A DNA stretch of 64,000 nucleotides from an uncultured Acidobacteriia bacterium (GTDB lineage Bacteria; Acidobacteriota; Terriglobia; Bryobacterales; Bryobacteraceae): the NCBI GenBank assembly GCA_903909435.1, contig CAIVVT010000288.1, positions 124,001 through 188,000 of the forward strand, given 5' to 3'. This document shows, in pieces, positions 34,494-44,162 of this stretch. Position numbers and translations under genes: made by a program. The notes beneath the pieces are model-generated. The model did no database searches. It saw only the letters and a program-made list of their open reading frames with translations, and was not told the DNA's origin. Within the stretch, counting starts at the first letter, position 1, and every line of letters begins with the position of its first letter.

Positions 34494-35978
34494 CTACTTT
34501 GGTGGCTCCGAAGCTGCCGATTCCAGTCCCCGCGCCACCCGGCTCCGCGGCGGAATATAACCGCTCGGGATCTGCCATTCCTCGCGGGAGTGGAAGCCCC
34601 ACTTCCCATTCTCGAATTTCGCCAGAAACACCTCCCCCAGGTCGTCGAGCGTCGAACTGAGCGGGATATCCCCGGTCACACCCGGCCAGGGCTTGGTCCG
34701 GTAGGCGATCAGATCGCGAATCTTCGCCTTATTAAGCCCGCCCACCTGCGTCGCCCAGATCAGCATGTTCATGCCGTCGTAGCCGTGCGCGGCGTAAGTC
34801 TCCGGCTCTTCGCCAAACTTCTTGCGGAAGCGCTCGCGGAACGCGTCGAGTTTGGGGTCCTTCCGGCTGGGGTCCCAGGGGTAGGCGCTGATCACGCCCT
34901 CGGCATTCTCGCCGGCCAGCTTCGTAAACTCCTCGGACACCGTGCGGTCGTTGGTGAAATAGGGCTGCTTCATGCCCAACTTGCGCATCGTGTTGAGTAC
35001 GACGGCGCTCTCCCGCGCGTCGCCCCAGTGCACCACCGCGTCGGGATTGGTCGCCTGGAGACGCTCCACCTGCATGCTGAGATCCTCGGCACCCACCTTG
35101 TAGGCCATCTCGATCAGTACAGGCCGGCCGAGTCGGCGCGCCGTATCGCGGACTTCGCGGATCCCGAACCGTCCAAAACGGTTGCTTGACCGGATCAGCG
35201 CGACCCGTTTGTAGCCCATTTTGCGAAACAGGTAATCGGCCATCAGGTAGCCCATCTGCCGGTCGTCGCCGATGCAGCGCGCCGTCCACGGGATGTTGGT
35301 CTCGGTGAAGGTCGGGTCCGTGTCGCCCGAGTTCATCATCAACATCTCGGCCTTCAGCGCGACGCGGATAGCAATGTGGCTGTTCGCGCCGTCGATGGTC
35401 CCGAGGATCGCCCACACCGGATCCTTGTACGCCATGTTGGTGATTTCGTTGCCAGAACTGCCCCACAAGCCGTTGTCGTTTACCACCTTCAACTCAAAAG
35501 GGATACCCCGCCGCAGGTAGCCGCCGCCCTCGTTCGTCTCGTCGATGGCCATCTGAGCGCCCTTCAGCATCATCCGGCCGAGCGATGCTTCGTGACCCAT
35601 GCCACCCGTCGCCACCGAAGGCAGATTTTGAATCGGCCCGATGAAGCCGATCTTTACCGTCTTCAGTTCCGCACCCGGTTCGGGCAGGGCGCGTCCCGGA
35701 CCGGCGTATTCGATTGGAATCAGAAAATGCTCTTTATACGGCTTCACGCCGGAGTAGGGCTCGATGTCCGAAGCCGTTTTGGCGAAATTCTCTTCCCGCT
35801 TCAGCTTCAGATCCGGGACCGTGTAGGCGTCCACGGCGTTGATCCGCTTCAGCACTTCGGCCGTATCGGGGTCGATTAGCTTTTCGAGCTTCTTCATGCG
35901 CTCCGCGGCATCGTCGGCGCTCAATAGCAGCGCCGCCGCTGCAAACAATCCGACCAGCAAATGTGACAGGCGTCGCAT
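34494..35978 (-). CDS. Periplasmic ABC-type (branched-chain amino-acid-like) substrate-binding protein
   Basis: A 494-aa exported protein with a signal peptide (residues 1-21) and a Peripla_BP_6 (LivJ-type) bilobal domain from about residue 105 (VKIGFIGPIQ, MLKGAQMAIDETNEGGG, YAAHGYDGMNML). The first 80 mature residues are an extra segment with a DPDTAEVLKRINAVDAY stretch. No permease or ATPase gene is nearby. It is the last gene of an operon with haem and propeller proteins, 3 nt after its neighbour, so it probably serves as a ligand-binding component of that periplasmic system and not of a transporter. The ligand is unknown. Confidence 0.88.
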   Translation of the reverse strand: MRRLSHLLVGLFAAAALLLSADDAAERMKKLEKLIDPDTAEVLKRINAVDAYTVPDLKLKREENFAKTASDIEPYSGVKPYKEHFLIPIEYAGPGRALPEPGAELKTVKIGFIGPIQNLPSVATGGMGHEASLGRMMLKGAQMAIDETNEGGGYLRRGIPFELKVVNDNGLWGSSGNEITNMAYKDPVWAILGTIDGANSHIAIRVALKAEMLMMNSGDTDPTFTETNIPWTARCIGDDRQMGYLMADYLFRKMGYKRVALIRSSNRFGRFGIREVRDTARRLGRPVLIEMAYKVGAEDLSMQVERLQATNPDAVVHWGDARESAVVLNTMRKLGMKQPYFTNDRTVSEEFTKLAGENAEGVISAYPWDPSRKDPKLDAFRERFRKKFGEEPETYAAHGYDGMNMLIWATQVGGLNKAKIRDLIAYRTKPWPGVTGDIPLSSTLDDLGEVFLAKFENGKWGFHSREEWQIPSGYIPPRSRVARGLESAASEPPK

Positions 35979-35981
35979 GGA

Positions 35982-37187
35982 TTACTTCCCCCCCTTGGCG
36001 ACCACTGTGGGCGCCGCCGCCAGGTTCCCGCTCACCGCACCGCGCTCGCGTAGTCGCGGGTAGTAATCGCCGCCCTTGCCCCAGGCTAGGCCTTTGGCGG
36101 TCCCGATCCACACGTCGTTTCCGTCCAGTTCGGTGTAAATGATGTAGTTGTGCGGGATGCCGGTTTCCGTCTCCACCTCTTCGAGCACCTCGCGATCTTT
36201 GTAAACCGTCGCCTTGCCGTGGTGTGTCTTAGGATCCATACGGTAGGTGATCCAGGTGTTCGAGTCGAAATCTGTCAGCACGCCCAGGCCCTTGTCGGTG
36301 GAAAACCAGGCTTCATCCGTGCTGCGCGCCTTCACTGAATTCATGAAATCGCTCGGCGTGCCTGAATCCATGTTGTAATAGCCGCGCCAGTGCCGGCCGT
36401 CATAACGCGAGGCGCCAAAGTAGGTGGAGACGAAGAAACCCTCGCCCGCTGGAGCGACCGCCGTCGTGATGACATGGACGAGGCCGTCGTCGCGATAGAG
36501 GTCAATCTCCATCTCGCCGTCGGGGTCCAGGTACTCTTTCCAGCTTCCGTCGGCGATCTTGTATTCCAGGACTCCGCTGCCCCAGACGGCGAGGTACACC
36601 GTCCCCTTGCCGTTGTAGCTGACGTTGTAATTCCAGATCTCTTCCATCGGCGCGTTCTTCTCGGTGAAGATCGTCCACTCGCCCGATACCTTGTTGAACC
36701 GACTCGACCCCGCCGTCGTCGCCGCCCAGATGTTGTCGTGCTCTACGGCGATGCCGTAGACCACGTCGTTCACCAGGCCGCTGTTCATCTGGTGGTAGTG
36801 GTCAAAGCGTCCGCCGCTAAACCGGGCGATGCCGCCGCCAAACAGGGCCAGCCAGACATCGCCCGTGGTCTTGTCGATGTCGATGCCTGTGATGGCGGGC
36901 CAGGGGAGTCCGTCCTTAGTGGTCCAGGACTTCATCTTCCCTGTCGTCTTGTTGTACATCGCCAGGCCGCCTTCGGTGCCGATCCAGACCCGGTCCCCGT
37001 CGGCCTTCACCGAGAAGATGTGATCGCTCGGCAGCCCATCGGCAACACTGAAGTTCTTCCACTTCGTATAGATGTACGGCAGTTTCTTGGTCGCCTGCGC
37101 CTGCGCCCAGCACGTCCCCAGCAGCATGGCGGCCAAGAGAGGCGCCAACGCCGCAAACTTGGTAAGGAATGTTCTTGTTCGCATCAT
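35982..37187 (-). CDS. Secreted beta-propeller protein (two-component-regulator-propeller type repeats)
   Basis: A 401-aa exported protein with a signal peptide ending near WAQAQA (residue 31). It has repeated blades of the regulator-propeller type, each with a D-x-VWIGT/VWLAL signature (DRVWIGTEGGL, GDVWLALFGGG, DNIWAATTAG, DEAWFSTDKGL, NDVWIGTAKGL). Propellers of this kind are normally the sensor parts of hybrid kinases; here the protein ends after the propeller with no kinase. Its start overlaps the stop of the decahaem gene by 4 bp (ATGA). It is probably an accessory or scaffold subunit of the secreted complex encoded by this operon. Confidence 0.85.
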   Translation of the reverse strand: MMRTRTFLTKFAALAPLLAAMLLGTCWAQAQATKKLPYIYTKWKNFSVADGLPSDHIFSVKADGDRVWIGTEGGLAMYNKTTGKMKSWTTKDGLPWPAITGIDIDKTTGDVWLALFGGGIARFSGGRFDHYHQMNSGLVNDVVYGIAVEHDNIWAATTAGSSRFNKVSGEWTIFTEKNAPMEEIWNYNVSYNGKGTVYLAVWGSGVLEYKIADGSWKEYLDPDGEMEIDLYRDDGLVHVITTAVAPAGEGFFVSTYFGASRYDGRHWRGYYNMDSGTPSDFMNSVKARSTDEAWFSTDKGLGVLTDFDSNTWITYRMDPKTHHGKATVYKDREVLEEVETETGIPHNYIIYTELDGNDVWIGTAKGLAWGKGGDYYPRLRERGAVSGNLAAAPTVVAKGGK

Positions 37188-40024
37188 AGTGTTTTGAGGT
37201 ACTCAATCAGGTCGTTGAGCTGGTCCTTCGTCAAATCGTTGGTCACTCCGTGCTTGTCGTACGGGTTATAAATCGTCCAGATCTCTTCGAGCGTATGCGC
37301 CATGCCGTTGTGGAGGTAAGGCGCGGAATCGTAAATGTTCTTGAGATGCGGCACGTCCAGCTTGTCCTCTTTGTCGAAGGCCTGCTTCGTGCCGACATCG
37401 TGCATCTGCCGATCGGTGTAGTAAGGAGCCGGGTGGCAACTGATGCACCGGCCATCCTCGGGGATCTCCTCACCGTTACCCTTCCTGCTCCGCTCATAGA
37501 CTTCCTTGCCCCGGCGCTGCGCCGGCGTAAGCGGCGCCCACAGCGGCCGGTAGCGGTTGGGCGGGCGTTGAATCGTCGTCACATAAAGGTCCAGCGCCTT
37601 CAGATCGTCAGCCGAGAACGGCAGCAAGCGCGTGAAAAAGACGGAGAGACGCGGCCCGCACTGGCGCGACAACGATGGGTTCGTCCCAGCCCATTTGAAG
37701 GGCGCTGTGTCTAGAATCCCGCGTAGCGTGCGATTGTCCACCGGACTGATCCCAATGCCGACCGACTCCACGTCATACGTGATGCCGTCCACGTGGCCGT
37801 CCGGGTGGCACGAGTGGCAGGCGAACTGCTTCCGGAACGTGATGTCTGCGTTGTGGAAGACCCGCTCCCCGCGCCGGGTCATGGAGACTTCTTTCGGTCC
37901 GCCCAGATCCACAATGCCCGCACTTTGCATCTTCGTCATGTCGAAGACGCTCAGGGTATCGTCCAGGGAGTTTGCGACGAAAGCCCATTTCCCATCCGCC
38001 GAGGCCACCACACCGCGCGGGCTCAAGCCCGTTTTCAGGTAGGTCTGTACGAATTCCACCGATTTGCCCAGGTGATTGGGCAGCACCTTGGTGCGCTCTT
38101 CCGGGGTCGCGCGTTTCACCACGGCCAGCAACTTTGCCGTATCCACAACGGCGATCCGGTTGGTGCCCGAACTAGTCATCAGAGCGTGCTTGCCGTCGCG
38201 CGTGAACGCCACGTCCGTGGCATCGGCGAAGCCCAGGTTCGGCTCGTCGAGCAGCAGCTCGTCCACGCTGCCGTCTTTCCATAGAACCGCCAGCGCGTTG
38301 GTGATGGTCCAACCCTGCGTGAGCTGGGTCATCGGGACCAGGTTCTTCGTGCGGTTCATCACGGTCAGTGCGAACTCGCCGCTGGGGTGCCAGGCGATGC
38401 CCATCATCAGGTTCGCACCGGGAACTATGGTTCGGTCCTCGACCGTAGAGCGGGCCGCGTCGATCACTGTCACTTCAGCCACCCGCGGCTTGCGGAATTC
38501 AGCGAAGCGCGAGTAGGTGTTGGTGACGAGCAACGATGCGCCGTCAGGGGAAAGGGCCATAGACCAGGGTCCACGGCTGCCGGAGAGCACCCGCACCCGC
38601 TCCCAGTTCTGAGTGTTGTAAACGTAGATGTCGCCGGACATCGTATTGGCGACGTACAGCAGCTTTCCATCCTTGTCGGTGAGCAGGCCATGCGGCTCGC
38701 CGCCGGTCTTCACCGAGCCGATCACCTTGCGCGCCGCGGCGTTTATCACTGAGACCGTGTCGTCTTCACGGTTGCTGACGTAGGCGAATCGCCCGTCGGG
38801 ACTAAAGGCGATGCCAGTCGGCGCGGTGCCCGTGGGAATCTCCGCGACCTTTTTCCGCGTCGCGATATCGACAACGCCAACCGAGCCCGCCGCCTCAAAG
38901 GTCACGAACAGTTCGCGCGCGCCGGGCCGCTCCGCCAGTCGCAGCGGGTTGAGATAGCGCGGCTGCGCGTAGGGCTGAGTCGTCTTGGCCGGATGCGCGA
39001 TCCTGGCGTAAGCCGTCTGCGCGTCGAAGGGCTTGCCGTGTGCGTTCAGGTGGCAATGGTTACAGCCCTCGAGTTTGGGCATTTGCAGACCGGCGGCAAT
39101 GGCCGCCTTGCGGTCCTTCATGATCGCCTCGGGAGCGTAGTCGCTCCCCGGTCCATGGCAAGCCTCGCAGCCTACACCCTCGTCGGGGATGTAGGTGTCC
39201 GCCGCGGGCATCGACGCCCCCGGCGAGTGGCAAGCCAGGCACTTCGGGCTCTCTCCCGGCTCTCCGGGAACGCCTGCCTGACGTGCCATCTCGCGCCCTT
39301 TATTGCTGGATAAGATGCTCCAAGCCTGGGCGTGCGGCCCCATCCGCCAGACCGAATACTGGGCGCCCTTCTCGGCCGGCTCGTGGCACTTGCCGCAGGC
39401 CAGCGAGCCAATCAATCTCCGCGCCTTCTCCGGACCGACGACCTTCGGTTCCGGGGGACCGCCCGAGTTCGAGCCATAGGCGGTGATCGAGTGTTCGATC
39501 TGCGCCAGGTATTTCTTGTACTCGAATTTCTCGCTCTTCAGAACCGCAGTGTGCGAGCCCTTCTCGATGTGGCAGACCATGCAGAACCGCTCGTTCGGCA
39601 TTCGCAGCCCGGCCTTGGCCGCCGCCGCCTTGTCACGCATCGTCAACTGATTGGCATACTCGCTCCCCGGTCCGTGACAGGCCTCGCACTGCACGCCATC
39701 CTCGATGTGGAACAAATCGTCGCGCTCCCACGCCTCCGTGTCGGACGCCACCGCATGGCAGCCCAGACACACCGGCGATTTTTGCGGCGGCTCGCGTAAT
39801 CCGCTGATGCGAGAGATTTCGGCCGACTCTTTCATCGACAGCGTGGCCCATGCTTTCGCATGCTTCGTACTCAGCCACTTCGCATACTGCCGGCCCATTT
39901 CCGCGCCCTCATGGCATTGCGCGCACGCCCGCGATCCGATGTACACCGGTCGAACCGGTGCGGCCTGGACAGCCAGCGCCGCCGCCGCCAAAATCAGACT
40001 CCCAGCGCAAGCCCGCAGACTCAT
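37184..40024 (-). CDS. Decahaem cytochrome c: two tetrahaem modules, YVTN propeller, C-terminal dihaem peroxidase-like domain
   Basis: A 946-aa secreted protein with signal peptide (1-22) and ten CxxCH motifs. Four are in residues about 33-160 and four in about 205-335, and the two blocks are clearly duplicated: each has an HA-x-AW segment and a GVxCEACHGPGSxY haem. Residues about 365-690 are a seven-blade YVTN/YncE-type propeller (FSPDGRFAYVSNREDDTVSVI). The last 230 residues hold two haems (CHSCH, CISCH) in a MauG/cytochrome-peroxidase-like layout. It would be an electron-transfer hub of the operon. Coupled by 4-bp overlaps to both neighbours. Confidence 0.9.
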   Translation of the reverse strand: MSLRACAGSLILAAAALAVQAAPVRPVYIGSRACAQCHEGAEMGRQYAKWLSTKHAKAWATLSMKESAEISRISGLREPPQKSPVCLGCHAVASDTEAWERDDLFHIEDGVQCEACHGPGSEYANQLTMRDKAAAAKAGLRMPNERFCMVCHIEKGSHTAVLKSEKFEYKKYLAQIEHSITAYGSNSGGPPEPKVVGPEKARRLIGSLACGKCHEPAEKGAQYSVWRMGPHAQAWSILSSNKGREMARQAGVPGEPGESPKCLACHSPGASMPAADTYIPDEGVGCEACHGPGSDYAPEAIMKDRKAAIAAGLQMPKLEGCNHCHLNAHGKPFDAQTAYARIAHPAKTTQPYAQPRYLNPLRLAERPGARELFVTFEAAGSVGVVDIATRKKVAEIPTGTAPTGIAFSPDGRFAYVSNREDDTVSVINAAARKVIGSVKTGGEPHGLLTDKDGKLLYVANTMSGDIYVYNTQNWERVRVLSGSRGPWSMALSPDGASLLVTNTYSRFAEFRKPRVAEVTVIDAARSTVEDRTIVPGANLMMGIAWHPSGEFALTVMNRTKNLVPMTQLTQGWTITNALAVLWKDGSVDELLLDEPNLGFADATDVAFTRDGKHALMTSSGTNRIAVVDTAKLLAVVKRATPEERTKVLPNHLGKSVEFVQTYLKTGLSPRGVVASADGKWAFVANSLDDTLSVFDMTKMQSAGIVDLGGPKEVSMTRRGERVFHNADITFRKQFACHSCHPDGHVDGITYDVESVGIGISPVDNRTLRGILDTAPFKWAGTNPSLSRQCGPRLSVFFTRLLPFSADDLKALDLYVTTIQRPPNRYRPLWAPLTPAQRRGKEVYERSRKGNGEEIPEDGRCISCHPAPYYTDRQMHDVGTKQAFDKEDKLDVPHLKNIYDSAPYLHNGMAHTLEEIWTIYNPYDKHGVTNDLTKDQLNDLIEYLKTL

Positions 40025-41724
40025 TTCTCAATCCTTGCCGCAGCGGGTTTCGCGGCATTTGCATCATGCGTGTAGACCACGAATCGATCCGCTTTCACGT
40101 CCTTGAACTGCTCAACTTTGCCGTCCGGCCAGCGGATCTCCACGTTAGCCTTGTCCGCCTTGCCGAGTCCGAAGTTCAACCGCGGATCTTGTGCGGAAAG
40201 GTACCCGCGCGTCGGGATCATGTCCTCGATCAGCTTCAGCCCGTTCGCCTCGACAGTCACGCGCGCTCCGTAGGCATCGCGCGGCCCAGTAGCGAACTTC
40301 AGCCGCGGCGTCACTGTCAGCCAGTGATTAGGACCAGGCGTATCGTTCCTAAGCAGGATGGCGTTCGCGTTGACGTTGACAACCACCAGGTCCATCTTGC
40401 CGTCGTTATTGAAATCCACACCCGTCCCGCCGCGCCCGACGTGCTTCTCCTTGAAATGCGCTCCGGCACTGACCGAGACATCCTCGAACGTCCCGTCTCC
40501 CTTGTTGCGAACCAGCGTGTTCTCCTGCGCGTACTCGTGATGGGCATTGCCGTGTGAGGTGAAGATGTCGAGCCAGCCGTCGTGGTCGTAGTCGAACATC
40601 ATCGCCGCCCATCCGGCATACTGGCCCATGGTGACGGCGAGCCCGCTCTTGTTGGTCTTGTAGTCGAAGCCCTTCCCGTCTGGGCGTTGAATTAGCAGGC
40701 TGCAATAGCTGAGATCGGGAATGAAGATGTCCAGCAACCCGTCGCGATTCAGGTCGCCGACCACGGGTCCCATGTGCGCCACGCCTTGACCGTTCTCGCT
40801 GTAAGCCACGTTCAACTCGATGGCCTTCTCTTCGTAGACGCCCTTCGAGTTCATCTCGAAGTAGTAGTTTTCCATCGCGTCGTTGGTAGAGAAAACTTCG
40901 AGCTTGCCGTCGTTGTTGAAGTCGGCCGCGGTCACGCTCATCGAGCGCCCGTCCGGCTTCCACATGCCCATCTCTTTGGTGACGTCGGTGAACGTCCCGT
41001 CGCCGTTGTTGCGGTACAGCGCGTTGGGCAGGCCGTTGTAGCTCAGCGGCCCGGGGTAGCCCGCAGCCGGGAAAAAGTCCCTGAATTTGCCGTCGTCGTA
41101 GTGCAGGTAGTTGGCGACGTAGACGTCGAGGTAGCCGTCGTTGTTGTAGTCGTACCAGACCGCTGACAGGCTGAAACGCTTGTCGGTGAGCCCGGCCTTG
41201 TCCGCCACGTCGGTGAACGTTCCGTTGCCGTTGTTGTGGAACAGTTCGTTCTGGCCATAGTTCAACACCAGTAGATCGACAAACCCATCGTTGTCGTAAT
41301 CGGCGGCGGAGCAACCCAGCGAATAGCTCTTTCCGGCGAGCCCAGCCTGCACGGTGGCGTCGGTGAACGTGCCGTCTCCGTTGTTCTTGAATAGGTGATT
41401 CGAGAGCTTACCGCGCAGATCGCGGCCTTCGTTGTCGTTGACACCTTTGGTCCACTTGCCATTCGGGAAGTAGATGTCCATTAGCCCGTCGTTGTTGTAG
41501 TCGAAGACGCAGACGCCCGTACCGGTGCCCTTCACGATGTTGTCCATGTGATGGTCGCCGAAGCTCTGCTTGAAATTAAGACCCGATTTCTCCGTCACGT
41601 CGGTGAAGAAAATACCGCCGCCGGACGGATTTGCTTTCTCCTGCCACGCGATCACGGTCACGCAAAATGCGGCAAACAGGAGCGAGAAGATGGCTCCCAG
41701 TGGCACTCGATTGATGATCCTCAT
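40021..41724 (-). CDS. Secreted FG-GAP repeat protein with ASPIC/UnbV domain (CRTAC1 family)
   Basis: A 567-aa exported protein started at the ATG (41724) that overlaps the upstream stop by 4 bp; the frame to 41874 lies inside the preceding gene. An N-terminal hydrophobic segment (about 8-25) is followed by many VCBS/FG-GAP repeats, each with a DYNNDGxxD calcium-binding loop and LFxNNGDGTFTDV. The C-terminal ASPIC/UnbV domain reads NHWLTVTPRLK ... RWPDGKVEQF. It should fold as a calcium-stabilised propeller in the periplasm or outside. Such proteins often sit beside multihaem and TPR proteins in Acidobacteriota and Planctomycetes; a structural role in a complex is inferred. Confidence 0.9.
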   Translation of the reverse strand: MRIINRVPLGAIFSLLFAAFCVTVIAWQEKANPSGGGIFFTDVTEKSGLNFKQSFGDHHMDNIVKGTGTGVCVFDYNNDGLMDIYFPNGKWTKGVNDNEGRDLRGKLSNHLFKNNGDGTFTDATVQAGLAGKSYSLGCSAADYDNDGFVDLLVLNYGQNELFHNNGNGTFTDVADKAGLTDKRFSLSAVWYDYNNDGYLDVYVANYLHYDDGKFRDFFPAAGYPGPLSYNGLPNALYRNNGDGTFTDVTKEMGMWKPDGRSMSVTAADFNNDGKLEVFSTNDAMENYYFEMNSKGVYEEKAIELNVAYSENGQGVAHMGPVVGDLNRDGLLDIFIPDLSYCSLLIQRPDGKGFDYKTNKSGLAVTMGQYAGWAAMMFDYDHDGWLDIFTSHGNAHHEYAQENTLVRNKGDGTFEDVSVSAGAHFKEKHVGRGGTGVDFNNDGKMDLVVVNVNANAILLRNDTPGPNHWLTVTPRLKFATGPRDAYGARVTVEANGLKLIEDMIPTRGYLSAQDPRLNFGLGKADKANVEIRWPDGKVEQFKDVKADRFVVYTHDANAAKPAAARIEK

Positions 41725-43556
41725 CGATGCGCTCCCGTGTCGATCCATTCGATGATCGTTCGCTTCTCTTCGCTGCTCAGACTGGTCACGCCTTCCGGCT
41801 TGATCTTTTTCAATGGACTGGTGCCGCTCACCTTGTCCCAGGATTGCGCCGTCACACGTCCGTGGATGTACCAAACGAGGGGGCTCAATCGCGCCGCCGA
41901 AGGATCCACATAACCTTTACTCATCAAGTCCTCATAGCGCATAGATGGTGCTGGAGGGCCGGCGTGACACCCGCCGGTCAAGCACTTGCTTTGGAGTATT
42001 GGCTGGACGTCATTATCAAAGCGAATCCCGCGCCGCTGCGCGACTGGGATATTCAATTCGTGGGGCGGCTTGCCGACAGCTTCGGAGAACACGTTTTCAG
42101 GCGACAGCTCGCCGTCCTCGTGGCAGCCGATGCAGCCGCGCTTGGCCTTGTTCTTCACCCAGATCCAGGCGCAAGTTCGAAGCGCCAGGCCATTGGCGTC
42201 GAGAGTCTGAATCTGCACGGGAGTGTTGGCCGGAATCTGCGCATGGAACGAGCCGTCGGCTTCGATGTCGAATTCGCCCAGCACGCGCTTGACCAGATAG
42301 GGGGACTTCTCGCCCGCCGGAGCAGCCTCTCCCGCCTTGCGCGCAACGCCTTCCAGTATCCGAACGCGCTTCACGAGTTTGCCGTCATACCCGGCGTTCG
42401 TGGGCAGGTCCGTGGTGAAGACGCTCAGGTTGAATAGTTTGCCGGAAGACTCCCGCTCATCGACCACGGAAGACCGCCCAACCGGCATCGAATGCGCGGT
42501 GAGCACCCGCGCCTGCACGGCGTGGTGTACAGGATCGCTGTACAGCTTCAAGCCCTGGTTGGTCTTCAAATCGAAGCGGTAAATTGCGTAAAGCCCCGGG
42601 CCAGTCGCAGGCCGTTTGGAAACCAGGATCTCGTCGTCGCTAAGCAGTGAAGGTGTGATGTACAGGCCATCGGCTGGCTTCGTTAACTCTTTGTAGCTGT
42701 GCAGGTTGCGCCGCAGATTGACGCTTGCCAGGTTGCCTGCCCCGTCGCGCGACGGCTTATCCGACTCAACGAAAACGACCTGACGCGACGGGGTAACGGC
42801 GGGCATGTGCTTGACTTGCCGCCCTTCATCCCCCGCGAAAAGAGCCCCGTCGGAGCCGTCCAGATTCACCCCGAGCAAGACTGTCCTGCCCGTGCGCCCC
42901 CAAGCCAGCGAATGGCGTTGGACCGAGGAGTAAAGCAGCCGCCCGTCCTCGTTCATCACCGGATCGAGATCGGCGCCTGGATTGTAGGTGAGTTGCCGCA
43001 GCCCGCTGCCGTCGAACCGCACCGAGTAGAGATTCCAAATCAGGCCCAATTCACCCTCAGCCGCTAGCCCCATCGAACCCGCAAAACTGATCTGTGGGAC
43101 CGGACCGGGATCGTCGAGGTAGAAGATCATCGATTGGTAAACCGGCTGTCGACAGTCGAAAGCGGTCTTGGTGATCAGGCGGGTGCCACTGCCGTCCGCA
43201 TTCATTTCGTAGACTTGCCAAAGGTCGGCGGCGGTCTTCTTTGCCGCAAACAGGATCTTCTTGCCATCCCATGAAACGTCCGGGTCGGCGGCGCTGTGGA
43301 AACCGGCGGTCAGATCCTTGGTGGCACCTGCGGGGCTGAGGCTGGCAATGTGAGCGCCCAGATAGATAGTTGCGGTCTCCTGGAGGTTCGCGCCGGAAGC
43401 AAGTGCCGTGTACGCAATCTGTGGGCGCGCGGCAGTCTCGCGAGAGCGAGCGTCCGAAGCGGCGTCGAGGGCTCTCGGTCCAGTTGCCACCCCTGACCAC
43501 AGCCCGGCCATTGCAGCCGTCCCTATCCATCCCGCCGCACAGAGGAAGTTGTTCAT
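41721..43556 (-). CDS. HzsA-like (hydrazine synthase alpha-related) dihaem protein
   Basis: A 611-aa secreted protein started at 43556 (AAGGG at good spacing; a GTG at 43610 is also open). A signal or anchor segment covers about residues 3-26. A TolB-like propeller fills residues about 45-330, followed by a beta middle domain (about 375-470). Two haem sites follow: CIGCH near residue 475 and an unusual CX4CH (CLTGGCH) near residue 525. This propeller/middle/haem order is that of hydrazine synthase alpha and the widespread HzsA-related proteins. No beta or gamma subunits are present, so hydrazine synthesis is not implied. First gene of a five-gene operon; PadR no. 2 lies 157 bp upstream. Confidence 0.82.
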   Translation of the reverse strand: MNNFLCAAGWIGTAAMAGLWSGVATGPRALDAASDARSRETAARPQIAYTALASGANLQETATIYLGAHIASLSPAGATKDLTAGFHSAADPDVSWDGKKILFAAKKTAADLWQVYEMNADGSGTRLITKTAFDCRQPVYQSMIFYLDDPGPVPQISFAGSMGLAAEGELGLIWNLYSVRFDGSGLRQLTYNPGADLDPVMNEDGRLLYSSVQRHSLAWGRTGRTVLLGVNLDGSDGALFAGDEGRQVKHMPAVTPSRQVVFVESDKPSRDGAGNLASVNLRRNLHSYKELTKPADGLYITPSLLSDDEILVSKRPATGPGLYAIYRFDLKTNQGLKLYSDPVHHAVQARVLTAHSMPVGRSSVVDERESSGKLFNLSVFTTDLPTNAGYDGKLVKRVRILEGVARKAGEAAPAGEKSPYLVKRVLGEFDIEADGSFHAQIPANTPVQIQTLDANGLALRTCAWIWVKNKAKRGCIGCHEDGELSPENVFSEAVGKPPHELNIPVAQRRGIRFDNDVQPILQSKCLTGGCHAGPPAPSMRYEDLMSKGYVDPSAARLSPLVWYIHGRVTAQSWDKVSGTSPLKKIKPEGVTSLSSEEKRTIIEWIDTGAHR

Positions 43557-43712
43557 CACCAATCCCTTAACCCGGTCGCCGGAGGCGGGATTTGCGCATC
43601 CAGTAACCATTTGAGGGGAACAGACCCTATGGTCCTTATTTTTAGCCCGCCGATCATTCTATACCAATCCGAGATGTTGATTCCTCTAAGACTTCGATGG
43701 TCGATCCGGCCT

Positions 43713-44162
43713 CTATTGGCCAGCCCAACCCGCCAGAGTCGCGACCCCGACCACATCTTCGTGGGTCTCACTCTGCGAACACTCCGACTTGGCATCCAGG
43801 ACGAAGCGCACCATTGAAGCCGACATATGGTCCAACACTGTGACCCATTCTTCCAGGTGCACCTCGCCGCGCTCCGTCAATGCGTATACCCTTCTGGCTG
43901 GTCCACTGTGCCCGGAGTCCCATTCGGAGCGAACAAACCCATTCTTTTCAAGCTGGCGCAAAGTTCGATAAAGGGCGGCCGCCTCGATTTCGGCATCAGT
44001 GAGAGCATGCTCAGCCAGTTCGCTGGAGAGTTCGTAACCATAAGACCGCCCCTTACACTTTAGGAGAAAGAGCACCACGGGTTCGACGAAGCGGTAAAGA
44101 TTCCCCATAGCGCACGTGCATGGATAATCCTTGGGATGCCGGAAGCATGTGTGCTGGGTCAT
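43713..44162 (-). CDS. PadR-family regulator with N-terminal C-x8-C-x-C motif (PadR no. 2)
   Basis: A 149-aa PadR protein started at 44162 (GAAGG ribosome site), giving the same N-terminal layout as PadR no. 1: CFRHPKDYPCTCAMGNLYRF with cysteines 6, 15 and 17. The winged helix (YGYELSSELAEHALTDAEIE, ALYRTLRQLEKNG) and LTERGEVHLEEW wing are intact. It points toward the HzsA-like operon, whose first start is 157 bp beyond its stop. It is therefore either a local repressor or the first gene of that transcript. Confidence 0.93.
   Translation of the reverse strand: MTQHTCFRHPKDYPCTCAMGNLYRFVEPVVLFLLKCKGRSYGYELSSELAEHALTDAEIEAAALYRTLRQLEKNGFVRSEWDSGHSGPARRVYALTERGEVHLEEWVTVLDHMSASMVRFVLDAKSECSQSETHEDVVGVATLAGWAGQ

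Noticed and set aside
41721-43556. True hydrazine synthase subunit (anammox metabolism)
   Set aside because: Only the alpha-like architecture is present; no HzsB/HzsC, hydrazine dehydrogenase or other anammox genes are in the window, and HzsA-related proteins are widespread outside anammox bacteria.
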